Counted from the stretch's first letter, positions 8,325 to 17,776 are shown. The stretch is DNA of 64,000 bases from an uncultured Chloroflexales bacterium (GCA_937902315.1 CALGUG010000044.1:1-64000), one strand, 5' to 3'. Notes: a model not told the origin generated them from the sequence alone. Numbers and translations: made by a program.

Positions 8325-9098
8325 CTAGATGGGCGGTTCGATCGTGATATTGGGGTCGTAGGTGATGGTTTGGGTCTGCTTTGCCCCGTTCGGGCTTGGG
8401 ATGAACTCTTGTTTGATCGGCAAGCCGCTCTCTTTGGCGATCCAGATTTTGGCTGCCCAAGAGTAAGGCTGGCTGCTTGGGAAGGGGGCGTCATAGCTAT
8501 AGAGGTCGGCGAGAATACCGTTAAGCTCTTCGCTACCTAGGTATTGGAAGTTGTTGAGGGTTAGACCGCCAGCTTCGAGGTCTTTCACCGTTCTTTCGAT
8601 CATGGGAGCGATTGCGTTTGCACCCTGACTCTCCTTCCAACCGCTTTCCGATTTGGTCCACATCCTATCATCAATCACTATTGCTTCAGAGGTTATTCCA
8701 TACTCCTCTACAATCACATGGATTTTGGATGGAAGGATGACAAAACTTTCTATTCGCGAAGTTATGCCATCTTCTTCCATAATCAGCACACTATGGAAAG
8801 GTCCAGCCTTGGTAGAGGCCTGCATGGCATTACGGATAATGGCGCTGATATCCTCTTCGCTGACAGCTGGGGCGGAAGTGGGCTCAGCGGATGGCTCGGC
8901 AGTTGGTTCGGCGGTCGGTTTAGGCTTTGGTGTGGGCTTGTATTTGGCTGTCGGCGCGATCCTTGGCCATGGTCTGGTGGGAACAACTTGGGCGGCTGCT
9001 TGGTTGCTGGTTGGGTCTTGGCTCGCGCTTGGTTGGGCTGTTGTGCTACAGGAGCTGAGCAAGAACAGCGCGCAGATGAGCCAAACAAGAGATCGCAT
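8325..9098 (-). CDS. Lipoprotein with LppX/LolA-like domain (paralogue 2)
   Basis: 257 residues, the same architecture as 7161-7949: signal peptide MRSLVWLICALFLLSSC with the lipobox cysteine at position 17, a Pro/Lys/Glu-Pro-Thr low-complexity linker to about residue 80, then the shared domain (ESFVILPSKIHV, VIDDRMWTK, LGSEELNGILADLYSY, WIAKESGLPIKQE, TITYDPNITIEPP). AAAGGAAA lies six bases before the ATG. The gap to paralogue 1 holds R1 and R2 repeats and a stem-loop, so the two are probably separate transcripts despite their common origin. Divergence lies mainly in the linker. The substrate, probably a lipid or hydrophobic molecule at the cell surface, is inferred. Confidence 0.75.
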   Translation of the reverse strand: MRSLVWLICALFLLSSCSTTAQPSASQDPTSNQAAAQVVPTRPWPRIAPTAKYKPTPKPKPTAEPTAEPSAEPTSAPAVSEEDISAIIRNAMQASTKAGPFHSVLIMEEDGITSRIESFVILPSKIHVIVEEYGITSEAIVIDDRMWTKSESGWKESQGANAIAPMIERTVKDLEAGGLTLNNFQYLGSEELNGILADLYSYDAPFPSSQPYSWAAKIWIAKESGLPIKQEFIPSPNGAKQTQTITYDPNITIEPPI

Positions 9099-9214
9099 GA
9101 GATTTCCTTTCGATGAGGGGAGATAGTTTCTTCAGACCGCCTGACGAGTGTTTCAGATCTAAAAAGATCGCTATAATGATGCCACACACGGCCCCATCAT
9201 TTCAAGGAGTAGTC

Positions 9215-10234
9215 ATGAAATCTCTCGTTTGGGAAGCAGCGCAGCTGATGGTGATGCGCGATGTCGAGCAGCCCACCCCTGCCGAAGATGAAGTGTTGAT
9301 CCAGGTCGCATATGCTGGTATTTGTGGTTCGGAATTGAGCGGCTATCTGGGCCACAATGCCTTACGTGTGCCGCCCTTGATTATGGGCCACGAGTTCTCG
9401 GGCACGATCGTGAGCGTAGGCGCGGCGGTCGAAGGCTTCTCGCCCGGCCAAGCGGTCACGGTCAACCCGATGATCTATTGCGGAAGCTGCGACTATTGCC
9501 AACGTGGACAGCACCACCTTTGCACCCGTCGCAGCTTGATTGGAGCGGCTCGCCCGGGTGCCTATGCCGAATATCTGACTGCGCCCGCCAAGATGGTCTC
9601 GCGCTTGCCCGAAGGTCTTTCGTTGCGGACCGGCGCGCTGACTGAGCCAGCGGCGGTTGCTGTGCGCATCGGTGAGATCGCTGGCGACGTAGAAGGCCAA
9701 GATGTGCTGATCATCGGCGCAGGCCCGATCGGTCTGCTGGCGCTGCAGGTGCTCCAAAATAACGGCGTTGGGCGGGTCTTTATCGCCGATCTGGGCAGCG
9801 AGCGCCTGGCCATGGCCAAGGAACTGGGCGGAATCACGATCAACCCGCGCGAGCAGGATGTGGTGAAAACGGTACGTGAGGCGACCAATGGCATCGGTGC
9901 CGTTGTAGCGCTCGATGCGGTGGGTACAGCCCAGACCCGCGCCCAATGTGTGGCGGCCCTGCGCTCGGAAGGCTTGTTGATTCTGAGCGGTCTGCACCAA
10001 GAGGTGAGCGAGATGCCGGTGGCCGAGATGATCCGGCGCGAGATTCGGGCGCGCGGCAGCTTTTGCTATACCGTGGATAACTTCAGCGCGGCTTTGCGCC
10101 TGCTGGCCGACGGCAAGCTGCGCCTCGATCCTTGGATCGTCGAAGCGCCACTAGAGGAGGGCGGCGCATGGTTCGAGCGCCTGCTGAACGATCCCGGCCC
10201 GGTTGCCAAAGTCTTGCTCTTGCCAGCGCGCTAA
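9215..10234 (+). CDS. Zinc-dependent medium-chain dehydrogenase (alcohol / polyol dehydrogenase family)
   Basis: 340 residues from ATG 9215, which has AAGGAG eight bases upstream; earlier in-frame starts lack a ribosome site. N-terminal catalytic domain: catalytic zinc ligands C37 (GICGSE) and H59-E60 (MGHEF), and a structural zinc site with C89, C92, C95 and C103 (CGSCDYCQRGQHHLC). The Rossmann domain has VLIIGAGPIGLLALQ for NAD(P). Overall it resembles galactitol-1-phosphate, sorbitol or threonine 3-dehydrogenases; the substrate cannot be fixed. It stands alone, divergent from the lipoprotein gene, with only about 115 bp between the two starts. Confidence 0.88.
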   Translation: MKSLVWEAAQLMVMRDVEQPTPAEDEVLIQVAYAGICGSELSGYLGHNALRVPPLIMGHEFSGTIVSVGAAVEGFSPGQAVTVNPMIYCGSCDYCQRGQHHLCTRRSLIGAARPGAYAEYLTAPAKMVSRLPEGLSLRTGALTEPAAVAVRIGEIAGDVEGQDVLIIGAGPIGLLALQVLQNNGVGRVFIADLGSERLAMAKELGGITINPREQDVVKTVREATNGIGAVVALDAVGTAQTRAQCVAALRSEGLLILSGLHQEVSEMPVAEMIRREIRARGSFCYTVDNFSAALRLLADGKLRLDPWIVEAPLEEGGAWFERLLNDPGPVAKVLLLPAR

Positions 10235-10562
10235 ATTGTCCATCAGCGGAACGATCGATCCAGCTGGGAAGCTAGGCTCTGTAAACGAATAGAAGCAGAT
10301 TGCAGCCCTTTGACTGACCTGCGGCTTTTCGATCTTTCAACAGATTGTAAAGTCGGGCTAGTGCGAAGGGCTGCTATTTATTGAGCTGTACGCCAAGCTT
10401 CAACAAAAACGGTAGTAGTTGTAAAACATAATCGTAGTTGTAGAACGAAACGACTGAGCGAGTAGTTTGGGTTATAATGCCTAAGTTCGAGAGCAGCATC
10501 GCTCGTTGCCCTGAACGGGCTGACGAGCTACAGTTGTGTTAGAGAGTTTTTGAGGAGAGAGC
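10235..10562. other. Intergenic region with possible terminator and -10 element
   Basis: 328 bp without a gene. GCAGCCCTT (10302-10310) and AAGGGCTGC (10366-10374) could pair over a long loop to end the dehydrogenase transcript. TATAAT at 10473-10478 is a plausible -10 for the downstream membrane-protein gene but lacks a good -35. Two near-direct repeats, GTAGTTGTAAAAC and GTAGTTGTAGAAC, lie just upstream of it. Confidence 0.4.
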
Positions 10563-12590
10563 GTGCGCGAGCTGGGATATAAGCAGTTTACTTGGCTAGA
10601 TGCGGTGCTTGTAGTGCTCTTGTGTGTGTCTGCGTGGGGTCTGAGCTTTCTCACCTACAGTCAGCCACGCGAGACCGCCTTTGATATGAAATCGCCGCCC
10701 GGCCTTTTGCCTGCTGCGGGCCTCTACGATATCGAGTCCTTCCCCGACCGCGAAGGGCGCTATCGTTGGAGCAACGGCATGGGCGTGCTTAAGCTGCCGA
10801 ACTTAGGCGGCCCGATCCAACTCCAGATCCTGCTGGCGGGTGGCCCCGAGCGCCAAGTGCCGGTTCACCTTAGCACCAAGGAGTGGGCGCTCGATTTTAC
10901 GGTGAGCTCCGATCTGCGTTCCTACCAACTGCTGTTACCTCCGAGCAGCGGCGACCGCATCAGTTTACATATCGACTCTCCGGTCTTCGACGAAGGCAAC
11001 CGTAATTTAGGCGTATTGCTCAGCAGTATGCGCATCGCCAATACCGCCACTCCGCCCCAGATTCCGACCAGCATTTTGCTCGCCCTGTGGCTCGCCAGCA
11101 TAGGCGGCTTTCTGCTCTTGCGGCAGGCCGGAATCGCTTGGTCTTGGGCTTGGGGCGCGCTCTTGCTGCTGCAGTGCGCCACGATGGCATGGCAAAGCTT
11201 TGAAGGCTGGCGCTACGGCCTATTGGGCACGGCCTGTCTGATGTTGGGCGGCGCGAGCTTGGCCGCGATCGCGATCGAGCGCTGGTTTATCAAGCCCGCC
11301 CCGCTCGAGCCGCCCGCAGCTCGCGTTGCGCTCGCGCGGCTCGATTGGCTGCTGCTGGCCGGCCTACTGCTGATCGCCTTTGTGATTCGGCTGCCCTACA
11401 TCACCGCGCCCGACCCGGTCGGCGATATCGACCTTTCGGCCCGCCAGCTCCATCTGCTCTACTACGACGGCATTACCGGGGCCTATCAGTTCGGCAACGA
11501 CTACATGCCCTTGCGCCTGTTTGTGCTGCGCCTGCTCGGCCTGCTGATCCCATGGACGGGGCCGGTGTTAGATAAGCCGCTGCCCGACCACACCCTGATT
11601 ATGCTCAAGCTGCCCGGCCTGCTGGCCGATGCCGCTACGATCGTGTTGATGTATCTTACAGCGCGGCGCTGGCGAGGCCCTTGGCTTGCTGTATTCTTCA
11701 GCGCCTTGTATGCCTTTTCGCCGCCGGTCTGGATCAACGTGGCCTGGTGGGGGCAGGTCGATGCTTGGCTGATGCTGGCCATGCTGGCCTGTGTGTTGTC
11801 GCTCGATTACGCAAGAGGACGCTGGAGCTGGCTGTTTTGGGCTATCGCGATTTTGATCAAACCTCAGGCGATCATCATCGCGCCGCTGCTCTACACCGTC
11901 AGCTTGCAGCGCTATGGCACGCGCGGTTTGGTCGAAGGCGGCCTGATCGCGGGCGCGTTCTTGCTGGGCTGCATCGTGCCGGTCGCGCTCTTGCAGGGCG
12001 GCGCGGGCGGAATCGTGCAGGCTTATCTGGGCGCGGTCGAGCGCTTCCCCTTGCTGACCAACAAAGCCTACAACTTGTGGTATCTGGTGACTTGGGGCGG
12101 CAACGGCTACGATGTTGGCCAGGGCATTGGCCCGCTCAGCTATCGCACCATCGGCCTGTTGCTGACCGCTTTGGCGACCGCTGTGGTAGTCGTCGTGCTG
12201 TTGAAGCGCAACGATCTGGCGACCCGTTTGGAGTGCGCTGCCCTCTTGGCGCTGGCCTTCTTCCTTCTGCCGACCCAGATCCACGAGCGCTACCTCTTCT
12301 TGGCGCTGGCCTTCTTGGCGTTGCGCTGCGTCTCGGCGCCCAGCCTGCTGCCGATCTACCTGATCTATTCGCTCAATGCCACGCTCAACATCATCGGCAC
12401 CTTGAGCGGCTTCTACAGCGGTTTTTACTATCGAGCAGCCAAAGCTTCGTGGCCGCTCTTGGTCTCGGGCGTGAACTTAGCGCTCTTTGTGCTGCTCTTC
12501 GTCCACCTGCTCTGGAGCCTGCGCCGCCCAGCCAGCCAGCCGCAGACCCATTCCTCGCGAGCCGCTCGATCGCCCGTGTTGGCCGAATAA
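10563..12590 (+). CDS. Multipass membrane protein, GT-C type glycosyltransferase-like
   Basis: 675 residues. One N-terminal membrane helix (about 13-30) is followed by a roughly 130-residue exported beta-rich domain (GRYRWSNGMGVLKLPNL onward), then about ten membrane segments from 170 to the end. Between helices lies the segment RLPYITAPDPVGDIDLSARQ with paired acidic residues, typical of the first external loop of GT-C mannosyltransferase-type enzymes that use polyprenyl-phosphate sugars. A related protein with the same opening domain (GTYRWTNDYAQIQLP) is encoded at 53301-55505. Start is GTG with GAGGAG upstream. A strong terminator follows at 12610-12640. The sugar donor and acceptor are unknown. 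Confidence 0.72.
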   Translation: MRELGYKQFTWLDAVLVVLLCVSAWGLSFLTYSQPRETAFDMKSPPGLLPAAGLYDIESFPDREGRYRWSNGMGVLKLPNLGGPIQLQILLAGGPERQVPVHLSTKEWALDFTVSSDLRSYQLLLPPSSGDRISLHIDSPVFDEGNRNLGVLLSSMRIANTATPPQIPTSILLALWLASIGGFLLLRQAGIAWSWAWGALLLLQCATMAWQSFEGWRYGLLGTACLMLGGASLAAIAIERWFIKPAPLEPPAARVALARLDWLLLAGLLLIAFVIRLPYITAPDPVGDIDLSARQLHLLYYDGITGAYQFGNDYMPLRLFVLRLLGLLIPWTGPVLDKPLPDHTLIMLKLPGLLADAATIVLMYLTARRWRGPWLAVFFSALYAFSPPVWINVAWWGQVDAWLMLAMLACVLSLDYARGRWSWLFWAIAILIKPQAIIIAPLLYTVSLQRYGTRGLVEGGLIAGAFLLGCIVPVALLQGGAGGIVQAYLGAVERFPLLTNKAYNLWYLVTWGGNGYDVGQGIGPLSYRTIGLLLTALATAVVVVVLLKRNDLATRLECAALLALAFFLLPTQIHERYLFLALAFLALRCVSAPSLLPIYLIYSLNATLNIIGTLSGFYSGFYYRAAKASWPLLVSGVNLALFVLLFVHLLWSLRRPASQPQTHSSRAARSPVLAE

Positions 12591-12609
12591 GCGCTTCAGA
12601 GGCTGCATA

Positions 12610-12640
12610 GGGATCTCTCGTGCCTCACACGAAAGATCCC
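12610..12640 (+). terminator. Intrinsic terminator after the GT-C-like gene
   Basis: 13-bp stem with one mismatch, GGGATCTCTCGTG / CACGAAAGATCCC, 5-nt loop, followed by TTTTGTTG. Confidence 0.85.
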
Positions 12641-12682
12641 TTTTGTTGCGGAAAAGTCTCTAGCTTCCATTCGGTCCTCACC

Positions 12683-12925
12683 GCGTCCGCCTACGGCTAT
12701 CAAGTCTTCTTCCAACCAAGACGGCGGCATTGCGCTGCCTGCGCGACGCTCAACGTGCGGCACGCTGCGATCAGCGCCAAACGCTGCCTTTCACTGCCAC
12801 AGCTGTGTGCGACAGCGCGAAAGCTCAAACGAAGTCCACTTGATTGTCGGCTTTGGGGTGGTCTTGCGGCACACAGCTACAAGCCTCATTTGTTGGGCGG
12901 GATGTTGGTAGCCGTAGGCGGACGC
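12683..12925. repeat. Unit bounded by inverted R1 copies, 243 bp
   Basis: R1 core on the plus strand at 12683-12703 and on the minus strand at 12905-12925 form terminal inverted repeats. The left copy carries the flank GGTCCTCACCGCG, the right copy GCGCCAAAGACC. The interior (TCTTCTTCCAACCAAGAC and on) partly resembles the interior of the similar unit at 34894-35078. No open frame resembles a transposase. Confidence 0.75.
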
Positions 12926-13003
12926 GCCAAAGACCTTCTTTTTGGGGCAAAACCTCGCCGTAGCAATCTGAAAAACCTAAGCAGATTTGTTACTCCACAA
13001 TAA

Positions 13004-13033
13004 AAGGGAGATGCCAGCCGTGGCATCTCCCTT
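13004..13033 (-). terminator. Intrinsic terminator of the sugar-nucleotide operon
   Basis: Perfect 13-bp stem AAGGGAGATGCCA / TGGCATCTCCCTT with a GCCG/CGGC tetraloop. On the minus strand it runs into TTTTATTG. It lies 12 bp after the stop of the fusion gene. Confidence 0.9.
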
Positions 13034-13044
13034 CCTAAAGCGGC

Positions 13045-16000
13045 CTACTTCCACTCACAGAGCGTTTCGACGTAGGCGGCTGAGCCATCGCGCAGCCAAC
13101 CGTCGAGCTGGGCTTGGTCTTTGAGCTGCTGGCCGCGCAGACGAGGCACAGCGATATAGGAGCAGTTCACCTCTGGGAGGGCGGAGAGATCTCCCCAAAG
13201 TTTTTCGAACTGAGTCACAGGGAAGACATCTTCTTGGCCGTAGCCCCAGCGCTTTTTAACCTCTTTGAGGGTGATGTAGGTCGGAATGCGCGCCGCCAGA
13301 TTGCGGATCGCTGTGGCGACTTTGGCTTCGTTGCGCAGATCGCCGCGCTGCAAACCAAAGATCTTCAAAAGCTGCTCGATGTCGATCCAGCAAGTGAGGG
13401 TGTTGTAGTACGAGAGCGCGAACTCGTCCTCTTCGCGCGGCATGGCCAAGCCTTCGATCAGGCGCAGGCTGCCATCGACCCGCGCTAGGCCGCCGCCGCG
13501 ATCGTCGATTCGGCGGCTGATCACCTCGAAGCTCAGACAAGCGCCGCTTTCGATGTGTAGACCGAGCAGGGCCGGATCGAGGTTGGCGCCCAAGGTATCG
13601 ATGTTGTGCAGCATCAGATAGCGCAGGTTGGGTCGCTCTTCCAACAGTTGGGCCAGCACACCGTTGCGCATCATATTGGGGATCTCGTACCAGTGGCCGA
13701 CCGGATGCAAGCATTGCAGGGGCAGATTGTCGGTATAGTCGCTGCCTTCACCCATGCTGATGGCCCAATCGATCAGGGCGGCGTGCAGGCTCTCGCGCAT
13801 CTTCTGGGCTTGCTCGTCGAGCACCTGTTGAGCGGTCTCTTCCCACATAAAGCGCAGATCGCGCGCCATGGGCACCATGCGCAGCCCTACCGAGCGCCCG
13901 GGCGAGAGATAGAGCGGGCCATCGTAGCCATAGGGGCGGCCTTGGGCGTCTTGTTCGGCGCGCAGGAATGCCTCGATCGGCTCGTGGGTCAGATAGCTGG
14001 TGGTGAAGATATGCGGCACGGCTGTGCCGAAGTGTTTGCCGATCTTGCGGCTCTTGGCGAGGTGTGTTTCGATAAAGCTGCGGTGTTTGCCGCCCAAGCG
14101 AGCGAAGGGATGCAGGGCCTTCACCACGCCCGCGCCTTGCGTCCAGCGGCTACCAGCACCAGCCGCCAAAGAGACCACCGCGATCTGTCCGTCTTGGAGG
14201 GCTTGTTCGCCCCGTTTGCGGTAGGAATCTGGTAGGCCAGCGGTCGCGTCGATCACATCGCCCGGCTCGACATCGCGTACGCTGCTGCTGGCGGGCAAGC
14301 GATTCTGCATCAAACCGATCGCGCCACGCCGCAGGTCGGCGCGGATCTGCTCGTGTTGCACGCGATCGAAGCCGTGGGCTTGTAGCAGACTCTCGAGGTT
14401 GTTGCCGCTTTGGGTGTTGGGCGTGTTGCTGCGCGGTAGCAGGCGATCGAACAGGGTCTGGATCATTCCGGCCATATCGGGCCTGCTGCGGCTGGCTTGG
14501 GCAAAGCGGTCAAGCTCGGCTCGGCGCGAGATCGGTAGGTTGCGCGGATCGAGGCGCAGCAGGTTGGGCATCATCAAGCCGTAGTAGCCTTGGGGCAGCA
14601 GCGCCTCGCCTTGGGTCAGTAGGGTCGCGACGGTGCCGTATTCGTTGATCGAGAAGTCGTAGACGACCGGATCCATAGCGAAGGGCAGGGCGTGTTCGAG
14701 CCGCTGTTTGGTGGCGCGCATCATCTCCAAGAGCCGATCTTGGGCCTCGCGTTTGCGTTCGGGCGCGACGATAAAGCCCATACCGCCGCCCGACATGCCG
14801 CCCAGCATCCAAAAGCCCCAGAAGTCGTCGCCGAACGCATCTTTGGCCTGCTTGATCAGATCTTCGGTGTAGAGCGTGCTAGCCCACGGAATGATGGTCT
14901 GGATCGGGCCGAAGAAGTTGCGGGTGGTGGCTTCGCCCAAACGCTTGATATCGCCTTGGCGTAGGGCGTCGAGCACTTCATCTAAGATATCGATCGCCTC
15001 TTTGCGGCTCACCCATTCGGCTTCAGAGCGCAGCAGATACTTCTCGGTCACCATTTCTAAAATCGGGCCGACGTTTTGGGCCATGCCGCCGTGCACCAGG
15101 ATCAAGCTGTCTTCCAGCTTTTGGCGCGCCTCGGGCGAGACCACATCGGGGCCGAGCAGGGTGTGTTTGGGCAAAAGCCGTCCGCGACTGATGCCGTATT
15201 CGGGATCGCCTTCTTGTGCTTCAACACCTTCGATCAGCTTGATGCCGGGCCAAACGCCGCCCGAGTCTTGCCAGCCGCCGCCCGATCCGGCCAGCCACTC
15301 GCCCAAGATGGCGCGGGCGGCCACCAGTCGGCGCTCGCTCTCTTGCAGTTGTCCATCGAGCTTTTCGGTTTGACCGGTCGCGCGCATACAGACCGCGATC
15401 AACGAGGCCAATAGGTTGGTCGAAACCGCCAAGCGCGAGCCTTTGGGAATGCCGTTGACCGAGCTGACCAGCTCGAGACCATGGCCCGGTGCTACCAGTC
15501 TGGCCAGCAGATCGCTCAGCTCTGCGCCCGAGCCTTCGATGCCGGGCGGAATCAGGCCCGCTGCGATCACGGCGGCTTTGAGCAGACCGAGGTAGTCCCG
15601 GCCGAAGTCGAAGACTTCGTCGAGCGAGGTGATGTCGCTGGTGGTGTTGAGGTCGATGCTGGTTAGGCGCAGAATCGGCTCGTCGATCACGCGCAGATAG
15701 GCTTCGACCGGCGGCCTTGGCTCGGCGTCGCGGCCGCGCACACCCAGATCGACCGAGATATTGAGCACGCGCGCTCCGGCCGGGAAGTCCATGCCGAGGA
15801 AGAAGATATCGCTCCAAGCGCTATGTGAGAGGTCCATACGCACGGGCGTGGCCTCGCGCAAGATCGGGAAGGGTTCTTCAGGCGAGTTGCGCGAGCGTAG
15901 TTCTGGCCTGATGCGCAAGGGCTGGTCGGCGGGGTGTCCGACGCGGAACATCCACTGGTTGCCGCGCACCGAGCGCACGCTGCGCCGCACTTGGTCGGCC

Positions 16001-16383
16001 AAGGTTTGAAAGCCGAGGCGATGGTAGGCAGCCGCCAGCGCGCTGGCGATCGCATCGCTCGGCTCTTCTTGATCTTGCTGTTCCAAAAAGGTTTGTATCG
16101 CTTCTTCGAAACGACGCGTCAAAAGATAGCGATGGCCCTCGAACGGAATCAGGCCGCCGAGCTTTACGCCTGCTTTGTCGGGCAGATGGAAGCGGTAGAT
16201 CGCATAGAGGAAGAAGCTGGCGCGTACTCGCTCGTAGAGGTTATCGCTGCTGCGACGCAATTCATCAAGCGCACTGCATTCTGCCAACAGCTCTTCGAGC
16301 GAAGCTCGCTGACAGAAAGCGGCGAGCGATTGGTCACGAATGACCGGGTCGGATGATGTGATTATGGTCGTAAGTTCTGACAT
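13045..16383 (-). CDS. Fusion of a GHMP (fucokinase-like) sugar kinase and a UDP-sugar pyrophosphorylase-like domain
   Basis: 1112 residues from ATG 16383 (AAGGAA upstream); an in-frame GTG lies 12 bp further up. Numbering from that GTG, residues 1-170 are helical and unassigned. Residues 180-590 look like a GHMP kinase close to L-fucokinase: TPVRMDLSHSAWSD with GARVLNISVDLG, the phosphate loop NGIPKGSRLAVSTNL, and MLGGMSGGGMGFIV. Residues 730-1080 look like a eukaryote-type UDPGP nucleotidyltransferase: SLAAGAGSRW, K759, LHPVGHWYEIP, then LMLHNIDTLGANLD. Such a pair would phosphorylate a free sugar at C1 and activate it to a nucleotide sugar. The domain order is the reverse of Bacteroides Fkp (pyrophosphorylase first). 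It is the last gene of an operon after a GalU-like gene. The sugar is unknown. Confidence 0.8.
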   Translation of the reverse strand: MSELTTIITSSDPVIRDQSLAAFCQRASLEELLAECSALDELRRSSDNLYERVRASFFLYAIYRFHLPDKAGVKLGGLIPFEGHRYLLTRRFEEAIQTFLEQQDQEEPSDAIASALAAAYHRLGFQTLADQVRRSVRSVRGNQWMFRVGHPADQPLRIRPELRSRNSPEEPFPILREATPVRMDLSHSAWSDIFFLGMDFPAGARVLNISVDLGVRGRDAEPRPPVEAYLRVIDEPILRLTSIDLNTTSDITSLDEVFDFGRDYLGLLKAAVIAAGLIPPGIEGSGAELSDLLARLVAPGHGLELVSSVNGIPKGSRLAVSTNLLASLIAVCMRATGQTEKLDGQLQESERRLVAARAILGEWLAGSGGGWQDSGGVWPGIKLIEGVEAQEGDPEYGISRGRLLPKHTLLGPDVVSPEARQKLEDSLILVHGGMAQNVGPILEMVTEKYLLRSEAEWVSRKEAIDILDEVLDALRQGDIKRLGEATTRNFFGPIQTIIPWASTLYTEDLIKQAKDAFGDDFWGFWMLGGMSGGGMGFIVAPERKREAQDRLLEMMRATKQRLEHALPFAMDPVVYDFSINEYGTVATLLTQGEALLPQGYYGLMMPNLLRLDPRNLPISRRAELDRFAQASRSRPDMAGMIQTLFDRLLPRSNTPNTQSGNNLESLLQAHGFDRVQHEQIRADLRRGAIGLMQNRLPASSSVRDVEPGDVIDATAGLPDSYRKRGEQALQDGQIAVVSLAAGAGSRWTQGAGVVKALHPFARLGGKHRSFIETHLAKSRKIGKHFGTAVPHIFTTSYLTHEPIEAFLRAEQDAQGRPYGYDGPLYLSPGRSVGLRMVPMARDLRFMWEETAQQVLDEQAQKMRESLHAALIDWAISMGEGSDYTDNLPLQCLHPVGHWYEIPNMMRNGVLAQLLEERPNLRYLMLHNIDTLGANLDPALLGLHIESGACLSFEVISRRIDDRGGGLARVDGSLRLIEGLAMPREEDEFALSYYNTLTCWIDIEQLLKIFGLQRGDLRNEAKVATAIRNLAARIPTYITLKEVKKRWGYGQEDVFPVTQFEKLWGDLSALPEVNCSYIAVPRLRGQQLKDQAQLDGWLRDGSAAYVETLCEWK

Positions 16384-16425
16384 ACGTTCCTTCACGGGCT
16401 GTGGCTAGAGTGCCAGATCTTCTCG

Positions 16426-17268
16426 TTACAAACGGCTGCTCGAACGGAGCGCCAGCAGTTCAACCAGATTGCTCAAGACTTCGTCGCGATCTTGTCCATC
16501 GAGTGCGAGCGCGAGCTGGGCGTTGATCAAGCCATATTTGATACCGACGTTGTAGCGCAGTCCTAGATCGGCTAGCGCCAAGTAACGCTCTTGGCGGGCT
16601 AAGCTGTCGAGCGCCTTTGAGATCGACTGAGGCTCGTCGGTCAGGGTCTTGCCCAAGATCTCCATAATGGTCGGCGTCAAGACGTGCATGCCAAAGAAGC
16701 AGAGATAGTGTCCGACCCGCAGGCCCGGAATGAGCAGGTCTTGCTCGGCTCGGGTAGGAGTGGGCTTCTCGACGACGCGTTCAACCTCGTAGAGATTGTT
16801 GCGACCCGTTACGCGCCGCCCGCCGATCGTACCGAAGTAGGGCAGTTGGCTTTCGCGCGAGGCTTGCACTGCCGAGACCGAGCAGTTGAACTCTTTGGCG
16901 ACCGCCACCAATTGGCTTGCACAGCTTTGTTCGCGATGGCTTACATACAAATGGTCGCTCACTAAATGCAGAAAAGGCTCGTCAGCTACGAAATCGCGGG
17001 CGCAGTAGAGTGCTTGGGCATAGCCGAGCGGTTCTGTTTGTTCGATGAAGGTTAGGCGTCGGGCATGGCTGCCTGCCGCTTCGGTGTAGCTGGCGGCATC
17101 GCCCGGACAGATCACCACACAAATCTCTTCGATCTCGGCCTGAAGTGCCTCTTCAATAATGATTTGGAGGACGGATTTAGGAGTGCCATCACGATCGATC
17201 AGATTTTGCAAAGGAAGGCGGCGTTGAGGTCTGCTAGCCGCTGTGATGACAGCTTTTCGCACATTCAC
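16426..17268 (-). CDS. GalU/GlmU-type sugar-1-phosphate nucleotidyltransferase
   Basis: About 280 residues with a single nucleotidyltransferase fold. VRKAVITAASRPQRRLP is in the place of the usual GxGTRxLP signature but has lost its glycine-rich core (AASRPQRR), while TPKSVLQIIIEEAL, FIEQTEPLGYAQALYCAR, HLVSDHLYV and VVEKPTP agree with UTP-glucose-1-phosphate uridylyltransferases. Start: GTG at 17266-17268 has AGGAGA six bases before it, whereas the in-frame GTG at 17283 precedes that site. The fusion gene downstream begins 42 bp after the stop, so both act in one operon, probably on nucleotide sugars. The altered signature leaves the substrate and even activity open. Confidence 0.75.
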   Translation of the reverse strand: MNVRKAVITAASRPQRRLPLQNLIDRDGTPKSVLQIIIEEALQAEIEEICVVICPGDAASYTEAAGSHARRLTFIEQTEPLGYAQALYCARDFVADEPFLHLVSDHLYVSHREQSCASQLVAVAKEFNCSVSAVQASRESQLPYFGTIGGRRVTGRNNLYEVERVVEKPTPTRAEQDLLIPGLRVGHYLCFFGMHVLTPTIMEILGKTLTDEPQSISKALDSLARQERYLALADLGLRYNVGIKYGLINAQLALALDGQDRDEVLSNLVELLALRSSSRL

Positions 17269-17340
17269 AATGGTTCTCCTCACAAGGCAATATGGCGAGC
17301 GTAGAGTACAGAGATAACAAGGTAAAAGCGTTCTAGAGTT

Positions 17341-17679
17341 TTAGTTGCCATCAGGACGGCGCGACTCGAGGAACAGCGCGGCTAACAAGAGCAGCTCGTT
17401 GGTTTTGTTGATGTAGCCTAGCGGTGAGCGCATGCCGAAAGCGAGCCAAAGCACGATCGTCAGCAGGGTGTACACCATCAGCGCCTGGCGAATCAAAGGG
17501 CGAGCTGGTTCCATGTTGGGCGCAAAGAGCATGTAGAGTATCCCAAGATAACCAACTCCATTCAAGATGAAGACCGGGTCAGGGAAGTTGAGTGAAATAT
17601 GGGTAAATGCAGTTCCCAAGGTCAAAATAATAATACAAATCTGGAGTATACTGAGACCAAACCAACGAGGAGTATACAT
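17341..17679 (-). CDS. Small four-helix membrane protein of unknown function
   Basis: 112 residues with four hydrophobic segments (about 8-26, 35-52, 63-82 and 92-106) and short charged loops, so it should be an inner-membrane protein. I do not recognise the family. AAGGAGAG lies six bases before ATG 17679, so the gene is real. It is the first gene of a minus-strand group with the GalU-like gene (72-bp gap) and the kinase-pyrophosphorylase fusion, but nothing in it points to sugar metabolism. Confidence 0.7.
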   Translation of the reverse strand: MYTPRWFGLSILQICIIILTLGTAFTHISLNFPDPVFILNGVGYLGILYMLFAPNMEPARPLIRQALMVYTLLTIVLWLAFGMRSPLGYINKTNELLLLAALFLESRRPDGN

Positions 17680-17776
17680 CGCTCTCTCCTTTTTACCAAA
17701 ATACCCTCAACTGCACAGCTAGGAACTTGGCATAGTATACCGCGAATATGCCGTATAGTGGGAGAGGAAGTCGCGA

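Noticed and set aside
11568..12284. Minus-strand frame of 238 codons inside the GT-C-like gene
   Set aside because: Gln/Arg/Ala-rich composition typical of an antisense shadow, with no ribosome site.
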